Source: Candidatus Dormiibacterota bacterium
GTDB taxonomy: Bacteria > Chloroflexota > Dormibacteria > Dormibacterales > Dormibacteraceae
Length of the DNA: 64,000 nucleotides
Assembly (NCBI GenBank): GCA_003169845.1
Contig: PNAG01000006.1
Coordinates: 1 to 64,000 of the forward strand
Direction: 5' to 3'
Shown here: positions 18,086 to 25,524 of the stretch, piece after piece
Layout of the letters: every line of letters begins with the position of its first letter
Numbering within the stretch: position 1 is the first letter of the stretch
The notes under the pieces: generated by a model
The model's input: only the letters and a program-made list of their open reading frames with translations
Told to the model about the DNA's origin: nothing
Database searches by the model: none
Program-made: the position numbers and the translations under genes

Positions 18086-18133
18086 CGAGACTCGGAAGTC
18101 GACTAATAGCGAGACCTGGAAGTCGACTAATAG
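18086..18133. repeat. Tandem direct repeat, two 24-bp units
   Basis: Units 18086-18109 and 18110-18133 share 22 of 24 bases (core GGAAGTCGACTAATAG). The second unit covers the last codons and stop of the 90-residue gene at 18127; the first lies in the gap before the small membrane protein. It looks like a local slip duplication that copied the 3' end of the gene. Confidence 0.8.
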
Positions 18134-18399
18134 TCGTCGTTGTCGGCCGAGCCGGCGAGGCCTTCCTCTTCCTTCTTCCTGCGCTGGTTCAGGAGGCGGA
18201 TGAAGTCCTGCGCCCGCGCGAGGGCCTTCCAGCGCTCCGGGAAAAAGTCCTGGACCAGGATCTGCTTGTCCGGCAGCTGATAGACCGTGACGCACCACTT
18301 CTGGAGGGTGCGCGAAACCTCAACCTCGAAGTCCTTCTCCGCGGTCTCATACTTGACAACTTTGTCGTCGTCGAACCTTCTTCTTCCTGATACAGCCAT
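18127..18399 (-). CDS. Small hypothetical protein
   Basis: 90 residues, soluble, charged at both ends: SGRRRFDDDKVVKYE at the start, a central strand pair (CVTVYQLPDKQILVQDFFP) and a lysine/glutamate-rich tail (NQRRKKEEEG). No family recognised. ATG at 18399, with a perfect -10 hexamer TATAAT on the minus strand at 18444-18449 giving a leader of about 35-40 nt. Its last codons are included in the 24-bp tandem repeat. Confidence 0.6.
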   Translation of the reverse strand: MAVSGRRRFDDDKVVKYETAEKDFEVEVSRTLQKWCVTVYQLPDKQILVQDFFPERWKALARAQDFIRLLNQRRKKEEEGLAGSADNDDY

Positions 18400-18443
18400 A
18401 GGTAATTCACTCGGGTGGGCATTCGGCTCATTGAGCGCAATTG

Positions 18444-18449
18444 ATTATA
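18444..18449 (-). promoter_or_regulatory. -10 hexamer TATAAT upstream of the 90-residue gene
   Basis: Perfect TATAAT on the minus strand, 44 nt before the ATG at 18399. The expected -35 position (GCCGGG) is poor, so the promoter is tentative. Confidence 0.4.
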
Positions 18450-18476
18450 GACCCCGGGTATGGAGGCCCGGCGGTC

Positions 18477-19358
18477 TCAGTCGGCGTCGAGGAGCTCGCG
18501 CAAAAGGGGCGCCAGCTCCTCTCGCAGCCCCTCCCGCTTCATGGCCAGAGTGAGGTTGGCGCGCAGGTATCCCGGCACGGTGCCCGTGTCGTAGTAATCG
18601 CCCTCGAACTCGAGCGCCACGACCGGGTGGGTCCCCAGCGTCCGCTTGATGGCGTCGGTCAGTTGGATCTCCTGCCCGGCGCCCGGTTCTGGGTGGCCGA
18701 GCTCGGCGAAGACCGCGGGGGTGAGAATGTAGCGTCCGATGATCGCCAGGTTCGATGGAGCCGAGGCTTGAGACGGCTTTTCCACGAGGTCCTCGACCTC
18801 GTGGAGCGGCCCCCCAGAAGACTTGACGGCGAAAATGCCGTAGCGACTCACCTGGTCTGGTGGCACCCTGCGGGCGGCAATTACCGTCGCACCTGTGTGG
18901 GCGTATGCGTCGATCAGCTGCTTCAGGCAGGGAACTTCGCCAAGAATCACGTCGTCCGGCAGGACGACCGCGCAGGGTTCGTTACCTATGAGTGGGTACG
19001 CCTGGTAGATCGCGTGGCCCAACCCCAAGGGCTCCTTCTGTTGAACCCACGCCATATGCACGCGATCGCTCAAAGCGTCGACCTCTTCCAGGATCTTGAG
19101 GAGGTCGAGCTTGTCGCGCTCGCGGAGGTAGAACTCGAGCTCGAGGTTGCGGTCGAAGTGATCGACGATGGCGCGCTTGCCCCCGCCGGTGACAAAGATG
19201 ACCTGTTCGATCCCGCTGGCGATCGCCTCTTCGACGCTGTACTGGATCGTGGGCTTGTCCACGAGCGGCAGCATCTCTTTGGGCTGTGCCTTGGTGATTG
19301 GCAAGAACCGCGTGCCGAGGCCCGCTGCCGTGATCACCGCCTTGCGGACTTCCGGCAT
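18477..19358 (-). CDS. galU: UTP--glucose-1-phosphate uridylyltransferase
   Basis: 293 residues, typical for bacterial GalU, which makes UDP-glucose from UTP and glucose-1-phosphate. N-terminal nucleotide-binding motif KAVITAAGLGTRFLPITKAQ (residues 5-24) and PKEMLPLVDKPTIQYSVEEA follow the family closely; VLPDDVILGE holds the metal-binding Asp, VEDLVEKP and GRYILTP the sugar site. Start ATG at 19358 with GGAGA upstream; a GTG at 19403 would give a 15-residue extension. On the minus strand TAGATT (19404-19409) lies just before 19403. Supplies UDP-glucose for polysaccharide or glycolipid synthesis. Confidence 0.93.
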   Translation of the reverse strand: MPEVRKAVITAAGLGTRFLPITKAQPKEMLPLVDKPTIQYSVEEAIASGIEQVIFVTGGGKRAIVDHFDRNLELEFYLRERDKLDLLKILEEVDALSDRVHMAWVQQKEPLGLGHAIYQAYPLIGNEPCAVVLPDDVILGEVPCLKQLIDAYAHTGATVIAARRVPPDQVSRYGIFAVKSSGGPLHEVEDLVEKPSQASAPSNLAIIGRYILTPAVFAELGHPEPGAGQEIQLTDAIKRTLGTHPVVALEFEGDYYDTGTVPGYLRANLTLAMKREGLREELAPLLRELLDAD

Positions 19359-19413
19359 CGTCACGCGGGGATCTCCGAACGGGACGATGTAGTCATTCAG
19401 CACAATCTATCTG

Positions 19414-19779
19414 TTGACAACACTTGACGGCATCCAGCCCGGTGTGGAGGGACGCCTCGAACGCGTGGTGGAGGGCCAGCTCATCACCCACCACGTCGGT
19501 GGCGCGGGCACGTTTGCCACGCCGGCGATGATCGGCCTGATGGAGATCACCTGCCACCGCTCCGTGGAGCGTTTGCTCCCCGAAGGACACACCACCGTCG
19601 GCTATGAGGTGCACGTCCGCCACCTGGCCCCCGCGGCCCCTGGGAGCACCGTGGTCGTCACCACCAGGCTGGCCGAGGTAAAGGGCAACAAGCTTTATTT
19701 CGACGTCGAGTGCTCTCAGGGCGGGAGGGTCATCGGTTCCGGCATGCACAAACGGGCGATCGTGCCCGCAAGCTTCTAG
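19414..19779 (+). CDS. Hotdog-fold thioesterase, fluoroacetyl-CoA-thioesterase-like
   Basis: 121 residues, a single hotdog domain of the FlK-like group: THHVGGAGTFATPAMIGLME (residues 25-44) with the Thr/Glu active-site arrangement, and GYEVHVRHLAPAAPG containing the His of the triad. Such proteins hydrolyse small acyl-CoAs or serve as housekeeping thioesterases; the fluoroacetyl-CoA activity itself is not implied. The start is TTG at 19414 (TTG at 19423 possible). The next gene begins 2 nt after its stop, so they are co-transcribed. Confidence 0.8.
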   Translation: MTTLDGIQPGVEGRLERVVEGQLITHHVGGAGTFATPAMIGLMEITCHRSVERLLPEGHTTVGYEVHVRHLAPAAPGSTVVVTTRLAEVKGNKLYFDVECSQGGRVIGSGMHKRAIVPASF

Positions 19780-19781
19780 CC

Positions 19782-20750
19782 ATGCCTTACTGGGACATGA
19801 TCACGCGTTCGTTCGCCATCGCATGGCGCCATAAGTACCTGTGGCTGCTGGCTTTGTTTGCGGGCGAGGGCGGGGGGGCCAGCGCCAACTACAGCTCGTC
19901 GGGCCAGTCGAACCCGACGCCTGGAAACGTCCCCAACTTCGCCTCCTTACCACAGCAGGTTGCGGACTGGTTCAGTCACAACTTGGGTGTTGTGGTGGCG
20001 GTTGCGGTGCTGATCGTGCTCCTGTCGATAGCATTTTTCGTGCTGGCTGCCGTTTGCGAGGGGGCCCTGGTGCGGGCATCCGCAGAGCACGACCACGAGC
20101 GGCCCTTCGGCCTGCGCACGGCCTGGCAGTGTGGGGTTGCGACGATGGGTGCCATCATCCGTTTCCGGCTCCTTCTGATCGCGCTGGGACTCCCCGTGTT
20201 CATCGTCCTGTTCGGCCTCGTAGCCGGATTGGTCCTGGCGATCCTCAACCGCAACACCGGTCTGGCGATCGCGCTTGGCGGGCTCGCGCTGCTGGTCTTC
20301 CTCGCGGCTTTCGTCTTCGCGATCTACCTGTCCTTTCTGGATCGCCTCGGAATCCGAGCGGCCGTGCTCGAGGTGCTGGGGGCGCGCGCCGCGCTGGTGC
20401 GAGGCCACCGGTTGCTTGTGAAACGCCTGGGTCGGGTGCTCCTGGTCTGGCTCCTGTCCATCGCCACATCGATCGTCGTCGGCATCTGCGCCGCCATCGT
20501 GCTGGCGATCCTGGTGTTGCCGGCGATATTCCTCGGGGTCTCCGCCTACACCTCCGGATCGGGGTTGTTCTGGCTGGTGCTCGTGGTCGCCGTCGTGATC
20601 CTCTTACCGATCGTCCTGGTGGTGGAGGGATTCATCGTGGCGCAGAGCTCCACCTACTGGACGCTGGCCTTCAGGCGATTGGAGATCGACCCGGCGCCGT
20701 TCTACGCCTACCAGCAGGTGCCGGCGCCGTCGCCGGGGCCCGCAACGTGA
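19782..20750 (+). CDS. Multi-pass membrane protein of unknown function
   Basis: 322 residues with about six membrane helices: one near residues 20-28 (WLLALFAGEG), then about 65-90, 118-145, 150-185, 217-245 and 255-285. A Gly/Ser/Asn-rich stretch (SANYSSSGQSNPTPGN) follows the first helix. The layout resembles glycerophosphodiester-phosphodiesterase membrane-domain proteins, but no catalytic motif is present. Start ATG at 19782, 2 nt after the thioesterase stop. Probably a structural or transport-accessory membrane protein; function unknown. Confidence 0.7.
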   Translation: MPYWDMITRSFAIAWRHKYLWLLALFAGEGGGASANYSSSGQSNPTPGNVPNFASLPQQVADWFSHNLGVVVAVAVLIVLLSIAFFVLAAVCEGALVRASAEHDHERPFGLRTAWQCGVATMGAIIRFRLLLIALGLPVFIVLFGLVAGLVLAILNRNTGLAIALGGLALLVFLAAFVFAIYLSFLDRLGIRAAVLEVLGARAALVRGHRLLVKRLGRVLLVWLLSIATSIVVGICAAIVLAILVLPAIFLGVSAYTSGSGLFWLVLVVAVVILLPIVLVVEGFIVAQSSTYWTLAFRRLEIDPAPFYAYQQVPAPSPGPAT

Positions 20751-20771
20751 ACGGATTGAGACGCTTTCGCG

Positions 20772-20930
20772 TCAGCCCTTCCGCTTCTTGGTTCGTTTGT
20801 CGGCCAGGTGCTGCGCGAGCTTCTTCAGACCAGGATTGACCGCGATCACCTTGGGTCCCCTGACCTTTTTGTCCCGCGCTTTGACGTGCGCGCTTTCGCT
20901 CGGGGAGACGCGGTCCAGCTCGTCGCTCAC
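20772..20930 (-). CDS. Possible small basic protein
   Basis: Reading minus from GTG at 20930 gives 52 residues with a plausible protein-like composition: a mixed N-terminus (SDELDRVSPSESAHVKARD), KVRGPKVIAVNPGLKKLAQH and a strongly basic tail (LADKRTKKRKG). Codon third positions are GC-rich as in neighbours. It fills most of the 186-bp gap between two plus-strand genes and is divergent from the threonine dehydratase gene. No ribosome-binding site was seen and no family recognised, so it is tentative. Confidence 0.35.
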   Translation of the reverse strand: MSDELDRVSPSESAHVKARDKKVRGPKVIAVNPGLKKLAQHLADKRTKKRKG

Positions 20931-20936
20931 GCGCTG

Positions 20937-21899
20937 ATGGTAGTCACGCCCGCCGACGTCGAGCGAGCCGCCCGGGAGCTACGGCCATACCTCTCACCCA
21001 CGCCGCTTCAATATTCGCGCGCCTTCACCGACAAGGCGCGGTGCCACGTGTACCTGAAGATCGAGTCGATCCAGCCGATCCGCGCCTTCAAGGTTCGCGG
21101 CGCGCTCAACAAGCTGATCCGCATGACCGGCGAGCAGCGTGCCGCGGGGGTGATCACGGCCTCGGCGGGAAACCACGGCCTGGGAGTTGCCTACGCCGCC
21201 GCGACCTTCAAGGCGCCCGCCACGGTCTATGTCCCCGAGACGGCCAACCAGCTCAAGGTCGAAGCGATTCGGAGGATGGGCGCCAAGGTGGTTGCCGCGG
21301 GCCGGAACTACAGTGGCGCGTACGTCGAGGCCGCGGCCGCCGCCCAGAAGGACGGTGGCGCCACCTTCGTGCACGCGTACGACGACCCCGACGTGGTGGC
21401 CGGGCAGGGAACCATCGCGACCGAGCTCCTGTCCGACCTCGAGGACTTCGACACCGTGCTGGTACCGATCGGTGGCGGCGGTTTGATCGGCGGCATCGCC
21501 CTCTACCTCAAGTCGAGGCAGCCGAGGATCAAGGTCATCGGGGTCGAGCCCTCCGGGGCGGACGCGATGTCTCGCTCGCTGCGGGCGGGAAGCATCGTCA
21601 CCCTGGACCGGGTAAGCACCATCGCCGACGGGCTTGCCGCCTCGGCGCCTGGAGAGCTCACATTCCAGCTAGCGCAAAAGTATGTGGATGAGGTGATCCT
21701 GGTCGAGGAGCTCGAGATGCTGCGCGCGATCCGGCTGCTGTTCGAATGGGAGCACCTGCTGGCCGAGCCCGCCGGAGCCGCCGCGCTCGCCGCCCTCCTC
21801 TACCACCACCGCCCGGTCCCGAATGAAAAGGTGGTGGTCATCCTGTCGGGCGGCAATGTCACCGAGGACGTCATGCTTCGCGCGCTAAAAACGCGCTGA
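20937..21899 (+). CDS. Threonine/serine dehydratase (threonine ammonia-lyase), catalytic domain only
   Basis: 320 residues, a fold-type II PLP enzyme without the C-terminal ACT-like regulatory domain of biosynthetic IlvA, so it matches the short catabolic/serine-racemase type. The Schiff-base Lys is in IRAFKVRGALNKL (residues 47-59), the SAGNHGLG loop and the phosphate-binding GGGGLIGG loop are intact, and SGGNV lies near the end. Start ATG at 20937; an upstream extension is not conserved-looking. It would convert threonine to 2-oxobutyrate and ammonia. 2-Oxobutyrate leads to propionyl-CoA, the substrate of the pathway at 800-4618. The lone Lrp/AsnC-type effector domain gene follows 53 nt later. 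Confidence 0.9.
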   Translation: MVVTPADVERAARELRPYLSPTPLQYSRAFTDKARCHVYLKIESIQPIRAFKVRGALNKLIRMTGEQRAAGVITASAGNHGLGVAYAAATFKAPATVYVPETANQLKVEAIRRMGAKVVAAGRNYSGAYVEAAAAAQKDGGATFVHAYDDPDVVAGQGTIATELLSDLEDFDTVLVPIGGGGLIGGIALYLKSRQPRIKVIGVEPSGADAMSRSLRAGSIVTLDRVSTIADGLAASAPGELTFQLAQKYVDEVILVEELEMLRAIRLLFEWEHLLAEPAGAAALAALLYHHRPVPNEKVVVILSGGNVTEDVMLRALKTR

Positions 21900-21952
21900 C
21901 GCGAGTACCCTGAAGCGGTTCCAGACCGAACTGCTGGTGGAGGGGTTAGACG

Positions 21953-22180
21953 ATGAAGGCTTACGTCCTCATCAACGCGTCGCCAGGGCGCGCGCTCGAG
22001 GTGGCCAAGAAGATGGAGGGGACGAGCGGCATCACCGCCGCCGACGCCATCACGGGTGAATACGACGTGATCGCGGTCTGTGAGGCGCCGGACGTGAACT
22101 CGATCGGCTCCCTGATCGTCGACAAGATCCAGAAGATCGACGGAGTCTTCAAGACGATCACGTGCTTGGCGGTGAAGTAG
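21953..22180 (+). CDS. Stand-alone Lrp/AsnC effector (RAM) domain protein
   Basis: 75 residues: only the C-terminal ligand-binding/oligomerisation domain of Lrp/AsnC regulators (AYVLINASPGRALEVAKKME, GEYDVIAVCEAPDVNSIG, VDKIQKIDGVFKTITCL). There is no DNA-binding helix-turn-helix. Such domains bind amino acids and form decamers in known structures. GGAGG is at the proper distance before ATG 21953. Placed directly after the threonine dehydratase gene, it may sense an amino acid for it or for a metabolic complex; this is inference. Its 3' end overlaps the convergent epimerase gene by 23 nt. Confidence 0.88.
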   Translation: MKAYVLINASPGRALEVAKKMEGTSGITAADAITGEYDVIAVCEAPDVNSIGSLIVDKIQKIDGVFKTITCLAVK

Positions 22181-23114
22181 GAGTCATCTGGGCGGCGGCG
22201 GCGAGCGCGGCGGCAACTTCCGGCATCCTCGAAAGCCACGCGGTCATGCGGGGCATCTCCTGTTCGAAGCTGCCGACCGAGGGCGACCACGTGAGCTCGC
22301 GCCTGGAGTGAGAATCGTCGTAGAAATGGTGCCTGCCCAGCACGTCCACCGCATAGGTACCGGGCCAGAGGGGCGCGCCAGGCGCCGTTGCCGTCTCCGT
22401 CGCGAGCGCTCGCAGGTAGAGCAGGTCGTACGGTAGGTCGACGATCGTGCCGCCGACGCCGACGGCACGCACCGCGGATTCGAGTAGGTCGCGCCAGCTC
22501 GAGTCGAACCCTCCGACCAGGTAGCTGTGGCCCGGCCGGCCGCGGTCGGAGGCCGCCAGGCACGCCCGGCCGACGTCAGACGCGGACACGAAGGTCTGCC
22601 TGGCGCGACCCCCGGCCGGCAGCCAGACGCGGCCCTTGGCGAGCGAGCCCATGAGGCGGGGCAGGATCCAGTCTTCTCCCGCGCCGAAGATGCGGGCCGG
22701 CCGCAGGACGACGACCTCCAGGTCGGCGGCCGACTCCAGCAGCCACTGCTCCTCCCAGAGCTTGAGGCGCTCGAAAGCATGGACGGGCCGCAACTGGGAA
22801 TTCTCGTTTGCCTGTCCCGGCTGACCAGGGCCGTAGACATCCGCGGTGGACACGTGCACGATGCGCCGGACCCGCGCGCGGCGCGCCGCCGCGACTATGC
22901 GCTGCACGAGCGGCGGCGGGCTCTTCCTGAACTGCAGCCGGCGCGCCGGCGACCAGGCCTGGGAGCAGTTGAGCACGACCTCGACGGCGCTGATCGCGTC
23001 GGCCATCGTCTCGTCGTCGGCGTCCGCGTTGAGCTCGATGATCGGTACGTCAGCCGCCAGCGCACGCGAAACTTGATCGCCCAGAAATTCCCCCGCGCCG
23101 ATGACGAGATACAC
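22158..23114 (-). CDS. NAD-dependent epimerase/dehydratase family protein (extended SDR)
   Basis: 318 residues. N-terminal Rossmann motif VYLVIGAGEFLGDQVSRALA, central RIVHVSTADVYGPG followed by HAFERLKLWEEQWL where the usual YxxxK catalytic pair is replaced (FERLK), and VVLRPARIFGAGEDW. It binds NAD(P) and a sugar-nucleotide or isoprenoid/steroid-like substrate, but the missing catalytic Tyr makes activity uncertain. Start GTG at 23114; the longer upstream frame is shadow of the acyltransferase gene, whose stop is 11 nt away. Likely co-transcribed with it. Confidence 0.75.
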   Translation of the reverse strand: MYLVIGAGEFLGDQVSRALAADVPIIELNADADDETMADAISAVEVVLNCSQAWSPARRLQFRKSPPPLVQRIVAAARRARVRRIVHVSTADVYGPGQPGQANENSQLRPVHAFERLKLWEEQWLLESAADLEVVVLRPARIFGAGEDWILPRLMGSLAKGRVWLPAGGRARQTFVSASDVGRACLAASDRGRPGHSYLVGGFDSSWRDLLESAVRAVGVGGTIVDLPYDLLYLRALATETATAPGAPLWPGTYAVDVLGRHHFYDDSHSRRELTWSPSVGSFEQEMPRMTAWLSRMPEVAAALAAAAQMTPTSPPST

Positions 23115-23125
23115 GGCGCCCGATT

Positions 23126-23854
23126 CTAAGGGCGGCGGCCCCTCAGGCCCTTGGTCAGGGCGAGCCGGACGTTCTCGACGATCTTGGTCACGCGGCTGCT
23201 GAGCTCCCACCAGGCGGGAAAATCGGGCTGAATCGGCGGACCGATCGTGACGTCGATCCGGCTGAACGGACGGAGCACGTCGGTGCCGCGCACCGCCACG
23301 GGGCAGATCGGCACGCCGGCCTGCAGCGCGAAGTGCCCGATTCCCACTTTCAGCGGCCGCAGGGCCCGGCCGCGGGAGTAGCGGCCCTCCGGAAACATCA
23401 GCACGACCCCGTGCCGGTCGAGCACCTGGTAGACGGTCCGCAGCCCGGCCTCGTCGAGCTCGCCGCGGTGCGGAGAGATCGGAAACACGCCGATCAAGGG
23501 CAGCAGCCTTTGCTTCCACGCCCGGTTGAACACCGTCTCCCGTTTCGCCATCGTGTAGATCATCGGCACGTCCGGGAAGAACGGGATTATGAACGCGGGA
23601 TCGAACCACGCCTGGTGGTTGGCGGCGATGATGTAGGGCGGCGCCGGGATGTTCTCGAGGCCGCTCACATCGACGCGAAAGAACATCAGGACCAGCCTCC
23701 TGACCATGCGGCGCACCACGCGGTAGAGCCGCGGCGGCCGCATCGGGTACGGGTGGACGAGCGGGTCGAGCGGGCCGGCCACAAGCTCCCGGTACTCCGG
23801 GCTTGTGTACTGCTTCCGATCCCTTGCCGGGTCAAGGGGTCCACGCGAACTCAC
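23126..23854 (-). CDS. 1-acyl-glycerol-3-phosphate acyltransferase-like protein (PlsC family)
   Basis: 242 residues from GTG at 23854. Acyltransferase block I NHQAWFD (NHxxxxD), block III FPEGRYSRGRAL, and block IV VPICPVAVRGTD are all present. A hydrophobic segment (YRVVRRMVRRLVLMFFRVDV) anchors it to the membrane. It should transfer an acyl chain to lysophosphatidate or a related lipid. The first start lies inside the stem-loop 23836-23883, and the first dozen codons have less GC-rich third positions, so translation may really begin further in (for example ATG at 23743, 205 residues). Confidence 0.85.
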   Translation of the reverse strand: MSSRGPLDPARDRKQYTSPEYRELVAGPLDPLVHPYPMRPPRLYRVVRRMVRRLVLMFFRVDVSGLENIPAPPYIIAANHQAWFDPAFIIPFFPDVPMIYTMAKRETVFNRAWKQRLLPLIGVFPISPHRGELDEAGLRTVYQVLDRHGVVLMFPEGRYSRGRALRPLKVGIGHFALQAGVPICPVAVRGTDVLRPFSRIDVTIGPPIQPDFPAWWELSSRVTKIVENVRLALTKGLRGRRP

Positions 23855-23883
23855 GGCGGGAACACTCGTGAGTTCGTGGGGCT
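23836..23883. terminator. Stem-loop, terminator-like, related to the one at 52781-52825
   Basis: CCACGCGAACTCACG (23841-23855) pairs with CGTGAGTTCGTGG (23867-23879) except for a 2-nt bulge. It lies directly after the stop of the alpha/beta hydrolase gene (minus strand). The same flanks (GGGGTCC before, GGGGCT after) and most stem bases recur at 52781-52825. No run of T follows. Confidence 0.55.
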
Positions 23884-23887
23884 CAGA

Positions 23888-24787
23888 TCAGGCGTCGAGG
23901 AATCTGCGGAGGACGCGGTTGAACTCCTCTGGCCGTTCGGCCTGGGGCGTGTGTCCGGCCCCCTTGATCACGGCGAGCTTCGAGCGCTCGATCATCGCGT
24001 GGGCCCGTTCAGCGTGTGCGACGGGGAACAGCGGGTCGTCCGCGCCCCAGATGAGCTGAACCGGGATCTGCAGCTCGTTCAACCGCCTCGTCACGTCGTG
24101 TTGACCGCCGAACAGCGCCTTCGGCGTCACCAGCGAACGAACCGTGGCGAGATACGCGTCGTGGTAGCCCTCGGCCGCGTAGAGCTCACGGAGATCGTCC
24201 AGGTATGCGTCGTCCATCGTCCGTTTGAGGTCGTGGCTGGCCCCCGCAAGCCGGCCGGCCACTCGCCGGATCAGTTGAGACGGGGCCCAGTGCAGCGCGT
24301 CGCGCGCAACGCTCATGACCGCCTCACCAAGGCGCGGAATCGTGACCAGGCCGTAGGACATGTGAACGTTGGGGCGCCCGAAGCCCAGGGCGTTCACGAG
24401 CACCAGCTTGCTCACGCGGCGAGGATTTTCCAGCGCCAGCTCGAGCGCTATCCGGCCGCCCAGGGAGGCGCCGACGACCGCGGCCGATCGCAGCCCGCGA
24501 GCCTGCATGTAGCGTTCGATGAACCGCGTGAAGTACGGGACGCCGTAACGGGCACGAGGCTTCTCGGTGCGACCGAAGCCCGGGAGGTCCGGCGCATAGA
24601 CTCGATGCCGCTCCGCCGTCGCCTCCAGGTTGAAGCGCCACTCGATGTAGCCGGATGAGCCCAGCCCGTGGATGAACAGGACGGGCGATCCGCGGCCTCC
24701 ATGCGTGTGGTGCACGCGCAGCGAGCCGAGCTCGGTAAATCCAGAGTGGAGGGTCTTGCGGGGCGCACGCTTCAAAGACTCGATCAC
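23888..24787 (-). CDS. Alpha/beta-fold hydrolase
   Basis: 299 residues. The oxyanion region FIHGLGSSGYIEWRF (about residues 36-50), nucleophile elbow GASLGGRIAL with the catalytic Ser, an acid in IWGADDPLFPVAHAE and GAGHTPQAERPEEF with the catalytic His complete the triad. A lid of about 70 residues follows the elbow. Start GTG at 24787 overlaps the stop of the peptidase gene as GTGA; the longer upstream frame is shadow. Resembles epoxide-hydrolase/meta-cleavage hydrolase relatives; the substrate is unknown. A stem-loop follows its stop. Confidence 0.85.
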   Translation of the reverse strand: MIESLKRAPRKTLHSGFTELGSLRVHHTHGGRGSPVLFIHGLGSSGYIEWRFNLEATAERHRVYAPDLPGFGRTEKPRARYGVPYFTRFIERYMQARGLRSAAVVGASLGGRIALELALENPRRVSKLVLVNALGFGRPNVHMSYGLVTIPRLGEAVMSVARDALHWAPSQLIRRVAGRLAGASHDLKRTMDDAYLDDLRELYAAEGYHDAYLATVRSLVTPKALFGGQHDVTRRLNELQIPVQLIWGADDPLFPVAHAERAHAMIERSKLAVIKGAGHTPQAERPEEFNRVLRRFLDA

Positions 24788-25506
24788 CGCTTGGGAAGGA
24801 TACGGAGCGGCGCCCGCAATCCCGTGATCTTTGAGCCTGACGGGAATCGCGAGGTCTTCGAGCCCTTGATCACGATCACCGATCCAGGACCGACCGCCCT
24901 CCACTCTTCCTCCACCCACACCGCTGCGCTGCGCTCGTCGATGCCGAGCAGCGTGTGGCCGGGAAGAGCGGCTTGGGCCGACTCGATCCAGCGGTGGCCG
25001 AACGTCTCGAAATGTGGCAGCACCGCCGTCTTCGACATCAACCCCAGGGCATCGATCGCCCTGCGGTTGAATCGATTGGGCCAAGTCGCGCGAACCAACG
25101 TGTCGCTGCACAGGGCCATCGCGCCGGCCGACGAGCCCGCGAGGGCGGCGCCGTCTCGCCAGGCCTGGAACATGGACCGCCAGACCGCGGAGTCGCGCAG
25201 CACCTGGGCCACCAGGCCCGGGTCGCCGCCGACCAGGTAGAAGAATCCGCCCTTGCGCGCCTGCTCCGCCAGCACCGCCGATTCGGCGTCCTTGCGCTTG
25301 AGGACCGGCAGCTCCAGGAGCTCCACCCCGAACTGCTTGAACCACGCGATCGCGTGCTGGACCGACCGTCCCGGCGCCTGGCGCGCGGCGGCCGTCGGCA
25401 CGACGAAGGCGGGTCCTGGCCGGGCCGCCGAAGCGAGCATGCGGTCCTGCTCTTCGTTGCCGGGATTGAACTCGTCGCCCCCCACGAGAGCCAGTGCTCC
25501 GGCCAT
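24784..25506 (-). CDS. Peptidase S51 / cyanophycinase-like protein
   Basis: 240 residues of the S51 fold: LALVGGDEFNPGNEEQDRML at the start, the nucleophile motif LAGSSAGAMALC (Ser in GSSAGA, near residue 120), and HFETFGHRW with LLGIDERSAAV supplying the expected His and acid region. Related enzymes cleave aspartyl dipeptides or cyanophycin. The ATG at 25506 is 7 nt downstream of TATGCT, part of a symmetric -10 shared with gltX; an ATG at 25518 would overlap that -10. No cyanophycin synthetase is in the window, so a dipeptidase role is equally possible. Confidence 0.78.
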   Translation of the reverse strand: MAGALALVGGDEFNPGNEEQDRMLASAARPGPAFVVPTAAARQAPGRSVQHAIAWFKQFGVELLELPVLKRKDAESAVLAEQARKGGFFYLVGGDPGLVAQVLRDSAVWRSMFQAWRDGAALAGSSAGAMALCSDTLVRATWPNRFNRRAIDALGLMSKTAVLPHFETFGHRWIESAQAALPGHTLLGIDERSAAVWVEEEWRAVGPGSVIVIKGSKTSRFPSGSKITGLRAPLRILPKR

Positions 25507-25512
25507 GATCCG

Positions 25513-25519
25513 TAGCATA
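25513..25519. promoter_or_regulatory. Symmetric -10 (TAGCATA/TATGCTA) shared by gltX and the S51 peptidase gene
   Basis: TAGCAT on the plus strand is followed 6 nt later by GTG 25525; TATGCT on the minus strand is followed 7 nt later by ATG 25506. One 7-bp element could therefore start leaderless transcripts both ways. Clear -35 boxes were not seen. Confidence 0.5.
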
Positions 25520-25524
25520 TGGTC

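Noticed and set aside
19364-19396. Possible 11-residue leader peptide (ATG 19396) ending just before galU
   Set aside because: A short frame after TAGATT ends 2 nt before the galU ATG, but there is no composition bias or known attenuation logic for galU; too weak to list.
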